A DNA stretch of 47,876 bases from Pseudomonas mandelii (GTDB lineage: Bacteria; Pseudomonadota; Gammaproteobacteria; Pseudomonadales; Pseudomonadaceae), in the NCBI RefSeq assembly GCF_024138395.1, contig NZ_JAMYDU010000034.1, positions 1-47,876 of the forward strand, given 5' to 3'. Both the position numbers and the translations under genes were made by a program. A model generated the notes under the pieces. It was not told where the DNA came from. It saw nothing but the letters and a program-made list of their open reading frames with translations, and ran no database searches. Each line of letters starts with the position of its first letter. The stretch's first letter is position 1. Positions 42,355 to 47,876 of the stretch are shown here, in pieces.

Positions 42355-43000
42355 GGCGTACAAGCAGCGCATGGTCGGTGCCCTGGTGCTGGTGGCGCTG
42401 GCGGTGATTTTCCTGCCAATGCTGTTTTCCCGTCAGGACGAACAGCGCCAGGTGAGGGTCGACGCACCGGCCGCACCGCAAGCGCCGGCTGTAACGCAAG
42501 TGCAGGTCGAGCCGGTGGTGGTGCCTGAGCCGCAGGCATTGCCGCAGGAGCCTGTGCCAAGCGATGACGAAATTGCCGCGCAGCAAGCGCCATCGACACC
42601 GATTGCGCCAAGCGCTCCCGTGGCCCCAGCGCCACCGGCTGCCAAACCGGTCACGCCACCTCCGGCGCCAGTCGCCAAGCCAGTGCCGACACCTGCCCAA
42701 CCAATTGCAGCCGCGCCGAGCAAGCCGGCTACCACCCCAAGCCGCGTCGATGCCAATGGCCTATCGGTCAGTTGGTCGGTGCAACTGGCGAGCCTGACGA
42801 GTCGAGAAAGCGCTGAAAGCTTGCAGAAAACCCTGCGCAGCCAAGGCTATAACGCCTATATCCGCTCCGCCGAGGGCAAGAATCGGGTGTTCGTCGGACC
42901 GCTGATCGAGCGCGCGGAAGCCGATCGCCTGCGTGACTTGTTGAGTCGCCAGCAGAACCTCAAGGGTTTTGTGGTGCGTTTCCAGCCTGAACGCGGTTAA
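42338..43000 (+). CDS. SPOR-domain membrane protein (DedD-like)
   Basis: This 220-residue inner-membrane protein has a short cytoplasmic start MALLDKAYKQRMVG, one transmembrane helix (about residues 12-32) and a long Pro/Ala-rich periplasmic linker. The C-terminal SPOR domain (about 140-220: SWSVQLASLTSRESAESLQKTLRSQGY) binds denuded septal peptidoglycan. DedD-type proteins take part in cell division. The ATG with GGAGGAAGCGG before it was chosen; longer in-frame extensions lie inside folC. Confidence 0.92.
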   Translation: MALLDKAYKQRMVGALVLVALAVIFLPMLFSRQDEQRQVRVDAPAAPQAPAVTQVQVEPVVVPEPQALPQEPVPSDDEIAAQQAPSTPIAPSAPVAPAPPAAKPVTPPPAPVAKPVPTPAQPIAAAPSKPATTPSRVDANGLSVSWSVQLASLTSRESAESLQKTLRSQGYNAYIRSAEGKNRVFVGPLIERAEADRLRDLLSRQQNLKGFVVRFQPERG

Positions 43001-43015
43001 CACCGACGGCTCTTG

Positions 43016-43153
43016 GTAGCAGCTGCCGAGCCTGCGAGGCTGCGTTCGGCTGCGAAGCAGTCGTAAATCCTGCTAATGCGATGTGCCTGATGCACCGCGG
43101 GGCTCCATTTTACGACTGCTGCGCAGCCGAACGCAGGCTTCGCCAGCTGCTAC
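43016..43153. repeat. Inverted repeat, same family as 24011-24222
   Basis: GTAGCAGCTGCCGAGCCTGC...GCAGTCGTAAA and, inverted, TTTTACGACTGCTGCGCAGCC...CAGCTGCTAC are arms of about 45-50 nt around a 45-nt loop. They are imperfect here, while the copy at 24011 is perfect over 49 bp. The rest of the 280-nt gap before cvpA holds only the promoter region. Confidence 0.9.
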
Positions 43154-43280
43154 ACGGGCGGGGCGAAGCTTAGGCAAGGGAAAACTATCGCCCTGATTTG
43201 AAAAGCACTGACAATCTCAGCTTACCGACAGCCATGGGCTCTGCTAAAATGCGCCGCCTTATCTGTCTGTAGGCTGCACT

Positions 43281-43841
43281 GTGCCATTTACCTGGGTTGA
43301 CTGGGCGATCGTTGCAATCGTCGCCATCTCCGCTTTGATCAGTCTTAGCCGCGGCTTCGTCAAAGAAGCACTCTCGCTGCTGACCTGGATCATCGCAGGA
43401 GCCGTTGCCTGGATGTTCGGTGGCTCATTGTCCGAGTACCTCGGCGGATACATCGAAACGCCGTCGGCTCGCGTGATCGCGGGCTGTGCCATCATGTTTG
43501 TCGCCACTTTAATCGTAGGCGCAATGATCAATTATCTTATCGGCGAATTGGTTCGCGTCACCGGGCTATCCGGGACCGATCGATTTCTCGGCATGGCCTT
43601 CGGCGCCGCGCGTGGCGTGTTGCTGGTGGTTGTGGCGGTCGGGCTGTTGAGCCTGGGGCCGGTACAGCAGGACGGGTGGTGGCAAGAGTCACAGCTCGTG
43701 CCAAAATTTCTATTGGTTGCAGACTGGTCCAAAAACCTGATCCTGGGTTGGAGTAGTCAGTGGCTTGCCAGCGGAATCAGCGTACCCGCTGATATACCGT
43801 TCAAGGAGCACCTCTTGCCGACGGCCAAAACGCCTCAGTGA
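43281..43841 (+). CDS. cvpA: Colicin V production protein homologue
   Basis: This 186-residue inner-membrane protein has about four transmembrane helices and the CvpA family start FTWVDWAIVAIVAISALISLSRGFVKEALSLL. It begins with GTG after CTGTAGGCTGCACT, a weak site. It is located just before purF, as in most gammaproteobacteria. Its molecular function is not established; links to envelope stress tolerance are reported for the family. Confidence 0.93.
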   Translation: MPFTWVDWAIVAIVAISALISLSRGFVKEALSLLTWIIAGAVAWMFGGSLSEYLGGYIETPSARVIAGCAIMFVATLIVGAMINYLIGELVRVTGLSGTDRFLGMAFGAARGVLLVVVAVGLLSLGPVQQDGWWQESQLVPKFLLVADWSKNLILGWSSQWLASGISVPADIPFKEHLLPTAKTPQ

Positions 43842-43881
43842 GTTGTGTTCAGTCAGATCCATTAAGTAGGGGTTGCGTCGC

Positions 43882-45387
43882 ATGTGTGGCATCGTCGGTA
43901 TCGTCGGTAAGTCGAACGTCAATCAGGCGCTGTATGACGCGCTAACCGTCCTCCAGCACCGCGGCCAGGACGCTGCCGGTATCGTGACCAGCCATGATGG
44001 CCGGTTATTCCTGCGCAAGGACAATGGGCTGGTGCGTGACGTGTTTCATCAGCGTCACATGCAGCGCCTGGTCGGCCACATGGGCATTGGCCATGTGCGT
44101 TACCCGACCGCGGGCAGCTCGACTTCGGCCGAGGCCCAACCGTTTTACGTCAACTCGCCGTATGGCATCACCTTGGCGCACAACGGTAACCTGACCAACG
44201 TTGAACAGCTGGCCAAGGAGATTTACGAATCTGACCTGCGCCACGTCAACACCAACTCCGATTCGGAAGTGCTGCTCAACGTGTTCGCACACGAACTGGC
44301 CCAGCGCGGCAAGTTGCAGCCGACCGAAGAAGACGTGTTCGCTGCCGTCACCGACGTGCACAATCGTTGCGTCGGCGGTTACGCGGTCGTGGCGATGGTG
44401 ACCGGTTACGGCATCGTCGGTTTCCGCGATCCGCACGGCATTCGCCCGATCGTTTTCGGTCAGCGTCATACCGACGAAGGCGTCGAGTACATGATCGCCT
44501 CCGAAAGCGTTTCGCTGGACGTGCTCGGTTTCACCCTGATTCGCGACCTGGCACCAGGCGAAGCGGTCTACATCACTGAAGACGGCAAGCTGCACACCCG
44601 TCAGTGCGCGACCAATCCGTCGCTGACGCCGTGCATTTTCGAACACGTCTACCTGGCGCGTCCGGACTCGATCATCGACGGCGTCTCGGTCTACAAGGCC
44701 CGCCTGCGCATGGGTGAGAAGCTTGCCGAGAAGATCCTGCGCGAGCGTCCGGATCACGACATCGACGTGGTCATCCCGATTCCGGACACCAGCCGCACCG
44801 CGGCCCTGGAGTTGGCGAACCACTTGGGCGTCAAGTTCCGCGAAGGCTTCGTGAAGAACCGCTACATCGGCCGGACCTTCATCATGCCAGGCCAGGCTGC
44901 GCGGAAAAAATCCGTACGCCAGAAGCTCAACGCCATCGAGCTGGAATTCCGCGGCAAGAACGTAATGCTGGTGGACGACTCCATCGTTCGCGGCACTACC
45001 TGCAAGCAGATCATCCAGATGGCTCGCGAAGCCGGCGCCAAAAACGTCTATTTCTGCTCCGCGGCACCGGCCGTGCGTTACCCGAACGTCTATGGCATCG
45101 ACATGCCGAGCGCTCACGAGCTGATCGCCCATAACCGTTCGACCCAGGACGTTGCCGACCTGATCGGCGCTGACTGGTTGATCTATCAGGACCTGCCTGA
45201 CTTGATCGAAGCGGTCGGTGGCGGCAAGATCAAGATCGAGAAGTTCGATTGCGCGGTGTTCGACGGCCAGTACGTCACCGGCGACGTCGATGAGGCTTAC
45301 CTGAACAAGATCGAGCAGGCGCGCAACGATGCCTCCAAGGTCAAGACCCAGGCAGTCAGTGCGATCATCGATCTGTACAACAACTGA
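43882..45387 (+). CDS. purF: Amidophosphoribosyltransferase
   Basis: This 501-residue enzyme is the first committed step of purine synthesis (PRPP plus glutamine to phosphoribosylamine). The start is MCGIVGI, so Met removal exposes the catalytic Cys-1 of the N-terminal glutamine amidotransferase without a propeptide. The PRPP loop VMLVDDSIVRGTT is at about residues 360-372. An in-frame ATG three codons upstream was rejected because the cysteine must be next to the initiator. It lies 40 nt after cvpA. Confidence 0.98.
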   Translation: MCGIVGIVGKSNVNQALYDALTVLQHRGQDAAGIVTSHDGRLFLRKDNGLVRDVFHQRHMQRLVGHMGIGHVRYPTAGSSTSAEAQPFYVNSPYGITLAHNGNLTNVEQLAKEIYESDLRHVNTNSDSEVLLNVFAHELAQRGKLQPTEEDVFAAVTDVHNRCVGGYAVVAMVTGYGIVGFRDPHGIRPIVFGQRHTDEGVEYMIASESVSLDVLGFTLIRDLAPGEAVYITEDGKLHTRQCATNPSLTPCIFEHVYLARPDSIIDGVSVYKARLRMGEKLAEKILRERPDHDIDVVIPIPDTSRTAALELANHLGVKFREGFVKNRYIGRTFIMPGQAARKKSVRQKLNAIELEFRGKNVMLVDDSIVRGTTCKQIIQMAREAGAKNVYFCSAAPAVRYPNVYGIDMPSAHELIAHNRSTQDVADLIGADWLIYQDLPDLIEAVGGGKIKIEKFDCAVFDGQYVTGDVDEAYLNKIEQARNDASKVKTQAVSAIIDLYNN

Positions 45388-45405
45388 GTAACTACCGGCC
45401 TGTAT

Positions 45406-45499
45406 CTGTAGGAGCGAGGCTTGCCCGCGAAGGCGGTATCACAGGCAACATTGATGTTGAATGTGACGACCCCTTCGCGGGCAAGCCTCGCTCCTACAG
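45406..45499. repeat. REPIN between purF and metZ
   Basis: CTGTAGGAGCGAGGCTTGCCCGCGAA and its inverted copy bracket about 40 nt that include AACATTGATGTTGAATGTGACG. It is of the GAGCGAGGC subtype. Confidence 0.92.
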
Positions 45500-45561
45500 T
45501 AATGGGTGTTCCCTCCAGGCCGGTTTTGTATCCATTACCGAACAGGGCAAGGAGTGACAGC

Positions 45562-46773
45562 ATGAGTCAGGATTGGGATGCCGGTCGGCTGGACAGCGAC
45601 CTCGAAGGCGTAGCGTTCGATACCCTGGCCGTACGCGCCGGTCAGCACCGCACGCCGGAAGGCGAACACGGTGATCCGATGTTCTTCACTTCCAGCTACG
45701 TATTCCGTACCGCCGCCGACGCGGCCGCGCGCTTTGCTGGCGAAGTGCCGGGCAACGTTTACTCGCGCTACACCAACCCGACCGTGCGCGCGTTCGAAGA
45801 GCGTATTGCCGCGCTGGAAAGCGCCGAGCAAGCCGTGGCCACCGCGACCGGCATGGCCGCGATCATGGCGGTGGTGATGAGCCTGTGCAGCGCCGGCGAC
45901 CATGTTCTGGTTTCGCGCAGCGTGTTCGGCTCGACCATCAGCCTGTTCGAAAAGTACTTCAAACGCTTCGGCATCGAAGTCGATTATGTGCCGCTGGCGG
46001 ACTTGTCTGGCTGGGATGCGGCGATCAAGGCCAACACCAAATTGCTGTTCGTCGAGTCGCCGTCCAACCCATTGGCCGAGTTGGTGGACATCGCCGAGTT
46101 GTCGAAAATCGCTCACGCCAAGGGCGCGATGCTGGTGGTCGACAACTGCTTCTGCACGCCTGCGTTGCAACAGCCGTTGAAGCTGGGCGCGGACATCGTT
46201 GTGCACTCGGCGACCAAGTTCATCGACGGCCAAGGCCGTTGCATGGGCGGTGTTGTGGCCGGTCGTAGCGAGCAGATGAAAGAAGTCGTCGGTTTCCTGC
46301 GTACAGCCGGGCCGACCCTGAGCCCGTTCAACGCCTGGATCTTCCTCAAGGGCCTGGAAACGCTGAGCCTGCGCATGAAGGCGCACTGCGCCAATGCTCA
46401 GCAACTGGCCGAATGGCTGGAGCAGCAGGACGGCATCGAGAAAGTCCATTACGCCGGTCTCAAGAGCCATCCGCAACACGAGTTGGCCCAGCGTCAGCAG
46501 AAGGGTTTCGGTGCGGTCGTGAGTTTTGAGGTCAAGGGCGGCAAAGAGGGCGCCTGGCGCTTTATCGATGCGACGCGCCTGATCTCCATCACCGCCAACC
46601 TGGGCGACAGTAAAACCACCATCACGCACCCGAGCACCACCTCTCACGGCCGTCTCGCGCCGCAAGAGCGTGAAGCAGCGGGCATTCGTGACAGCCTGAT
46701 CCGCATCGCGGTCGGTCTGGAAGATGTGGCAGACCTGCAGGCCGATCTGGCGCGCGGGTTGGCTGCCTTGTGA
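45562..46773 (+). CDS. metZ: O-succinylhomoserine sulfhydrylase
   Basis: This 403-residue PLP enzyme of the Cys/Met metabolism family makes homocysteine directly from O-succinylhomoserine and sulfide. Typical features are TLAVRAGQHRTPEGEHGDPMFFTSSYVF, YSRYTNPTVRAFEERIAALE and the PLP lysine in HSATKFIDGQGR (K219). The ATG after AAGGAGTGACAGC was chosen; the longer frame runs through the REPIN. It overlaps the SDR gene by 4 nt. Confidence 0.95.
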   Translation: MSQDWDAGRLDSDLEGVAFDTLAVRAGQHRTPEGEHGDPMFFTSSYVFRTAADAAARFAGEVPGNVYSRYTNPTVRAFEERIAALESAEQAVATATGMAAIMAVVMSLCSAGDHVLVSRSVFGSTISLFEKYFKRFGIEVDYVPLADLSGWDAAIKANTKLLFVESPSNPLAELVDIAELSKIAHAKGAMLVVDNCFCTPALQQPLKLGADIVVHSATKFIDGQGRCMGGVVAGRSEQMKEVVGFLRTAGPTLSPFNAWIFLKGLETLSLRMKAHCANAQQLAEWLEQQDGIEKVHYAGLKSHPQHELAQRQQKGFGAVVSFEVKGGKEGAWRFIDATRLISITANLGDSKTTITHPSTTSHGRLAPQEREAAGIRDSLIRIAVGLEDVADLQADLARGLAAL

Positions 46774-47546
46774 TCGAGTTGGCGACGCCGACCACAGGCA
46801 CCCATGGCCGCGTCGCGCTGGTCACCGGTGCTGCGCGCGGCATCGGTTTGGGGATTGCGGCCTGGCTGATCAGCGAAGGCTGGCAGGTGGTGCTGACTGA
46901 TCTGGATCGTGAGCGGGGTTCGAAAGTGGCGAAGGTGCTGGGCGAAAACGCCTGGTTCATCGCCATGGACGTCGCGAATGAAGCGCAGGTGGCAGTGGGC
47001 GTGGCCGAGGTGCTGGGGCAATTCGGGCGTCTGGATGCGCTGGTGTGCAATGCGGCGGTGGCCGACCCGCACAACATCACCCTGGAAAGCCTCGATCTGG
47101 CCTACTGGAACCGGGTGCTGGCGGTGAACCTCAGCGGGCCAATGCTGTTGGCCAAGCACTGTGCGCCGTACCTGCGCGCTCACAGCGGCGCCATCGTCAA
47201 TCTGGCCTCGACCCGTGCCGCGCAGTCGGAACCCGACACAGAGGCTTATGCGGCGAGCAAGGGGGGTCTGTTGGCCCTGACTCATGCCTTGGCCATCAGC
47301 TTGGGGCCGGAGATTCGCGTCAATGCGGTCAGCCCGGGCTGGATCGACGCACGAGACCCTGCGGCACGGCGTGCCGAACCGCTGACCGACGCCGATCATG
47401 CGCAGCATCCGGCGGGCAGGGTAGGGACGGTGGAGGACGTGGCGGCGATGGTGGCGTGGTTGCTGTCGAAGAACGCCGGATTCGTCACGGGCCAGGAATT
47501 CGTGGTCGATGGTGGCATGACCAAGAAAATGATTTACAGCGAGTAA
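46770..47546 (+). CDS. Short-chain dehydrogenase/reductase
   Basis: This 258-residue classical SDR has the nucleotide motif GAARGIGLGIA, CNAA, the serine of NLAST and the catalytic YAASK (Y160, K164), with C-terminal FVTGQEFVVDGGMTKKM. It starts with GTG overlapping the metZ stop, so it is translationally coupled to methionine synthesis in this genus. The substrate is unknown. Confidence 0.92.
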   Translation: MIELATPTTGTHGRVALVTGAARGIGLGIAAWLISEGWQVVLTDLDRERGSKVAKVLGENAWFIAMDVANEAQVAVGVAEVLGQFGRLDALVCNAAVADPHNITLESLDLAYWNRVLAVNLSGPMLLAKHCAPYLRAHSGAIVNLASTRAAQSEPDTEAYAASKGGLLALTHALAISLGPEIRVNAVSPGWIDARDPAARRAEPLTDADHAQHPAGRVGTVEDVAAMVAWLLSKNAGFVTGQEFVVDGGMTKKMIYSE

Positions 47547-47585
47547 TAGGGCGGCGCGGTCTCCGGCATTGATGTTGAATGTACC

Positions 47586-47682
47586 GCCATCATCGCGAGC
47601 AGGCTCGCTCACACATTAGAAAGCATGTTGCCCGAAGAAACGCGGTCCACTGTGGGAGCGAGCCTGCTCGCGAAAGCGGTCT
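47586..47682. repeat. REPIN, GAGCAGGCTCGCTC subtype
   Basis: CATCATCGCGAGCAGGCTCGCTC and, inverted, GAGCGAGCCTGCTCGCGAAAGC flank about 55 nt. The phrase CATTGATGTTGAATGT, seen in the loops of two other REPINs, lies just to the left (47567-47582). Confidence 0.88.
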
Positions 47683-47748
47683 GGCGGTTACCGGCCTCGT
47701 TCGGATTGACACGATTTTGTCTTTTTCAGAAAAACTTCAAGCGGGGTA

Positions 47749-47777
47749 TTGACTTAGCTTCGGTACCTGCGTAAATT
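47749..47777 (+). promoter_or_regulatory. Promoter of tRNA-Val
   Basis: TTGACT (47749-47754), 17 nt, TAAATT (47772-47777), followed by a GC-rich TCGCGGCC discriminator. The tRNA starts 22 nt after the -10. Confidence 0.8.
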
Positions 47778-47799
47778 TCGCGGCCTCGGAGATGCAAAC

Positions 47800-47875
47800 G
47801 GGTGATTAGCTCAGCTGGGAGAGCGTCTGCCTTACAAGCAGAATGTCGGCGGTTCGATCCCGTCATCACCCACCA
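47800..47875 (+). tRNA. tRNA-Val (TAC)
   Basis: The 76-nt gene GGGTGATTAGCTCAG...ATCACCCACCA has anticodon loop CTTACAA, giving TAC, and an encoded CCA. It ends one base before the window edge, so further tRNA genes may follow. Confidence 0.96.
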
Positions 47876-47876
47876 C

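Noticed and set aside
45421..45561. N-terminal extension of metZ
   Set aside because: It translates the REPIN; ATG 45562 has AAGGAGTGACAGC and the expected family start.
47800..47876. tRNA-Val as a second integration site
   Set aside because: No repeat of its 3' end was seen in the window, and the sequence beyond it is not available.

Overview
The window is chromosomal DNA of a Pseudomonas, most likely of the P. fluorescens group. The basis is the gene order uvrB, gltX, tRNAs, ibpA, leuCD, leuB, asd, asd paralogue, fimV, truA, trpF, accD, folC, SPOR protein, cvpA, purF, metZ, SDR, which I know as the conserved pseudomonad order. The GC-rich codon use and the many GTGGGAGCGGGCTTGCCCGCGAT-type REP/REPIN elements between genes agree with this. 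No phage, transposase, integrase or CRISPR array was seen.

Region 1 (about 130-13,200) is accessory. It is bounded on the right by an intact tRNA-Asn gene (minus strand) and on the left by a degenerate copy of that tRNA's 3' end, each followed by its own terminator. This suggests an old tRNA-associated island. It carries (a) a tripartite RND efflux system in which a TetR regulator sits between a divergent outer-membrane lipoprotein gene and the adaptor and pump genes, with the same GTGAC-N14-GTCAC operator before both arms; (b) a second TetR gene; and (c) two converging operons of redox and electrophile-handling genes: OsmC-like, SDR, FrnE/DsbA-like and thioredoxin on plus, and AhpD-like, Old-Yellow-Enzyme-like and 4-OT tautomerase on minus. 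Both operons start from near-identical promoters that hold the same 18-bp palindrome (close to CTACCAACTAGTTGGTAG) in the -35/-10 spacer, so they look like one regulon. The OYE-like enzyme lacks two canonical active-site residues.

Region 2 (13,250-28,500) is core genome: two small uncharacterised genes, an aromatic/aspartate aminotransferase, uvrB, gltX, a duplicated tRNA-Ala/tRNA-Glu pair, a TetR gene with a hydrolase, a thioesterase, dusC, ibpA behind a sigma-32 promoter and a ROSE-type RNA thermometer, a large five-PAS GGDEF-EAL protein, and a LysR gene divergent from leuC.

Region 3 (28,600-47,876) is a biosynthetic and housekeeping run, all on plus: leucine synthesis (leuC, leuD, leuB, with a methyltransferase inserted), asd and a catalytically degenerate asd paralogue, fimV (polar hub), truA, trpF, accD, folC, a SPOR protein, cvpA, purF, metZ, an SDR gene, and tRNA-Val at the right edge. 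Many genes overlap by 4 nt or abut. REPINs of at least three sequence families fill most of the larger gaps.
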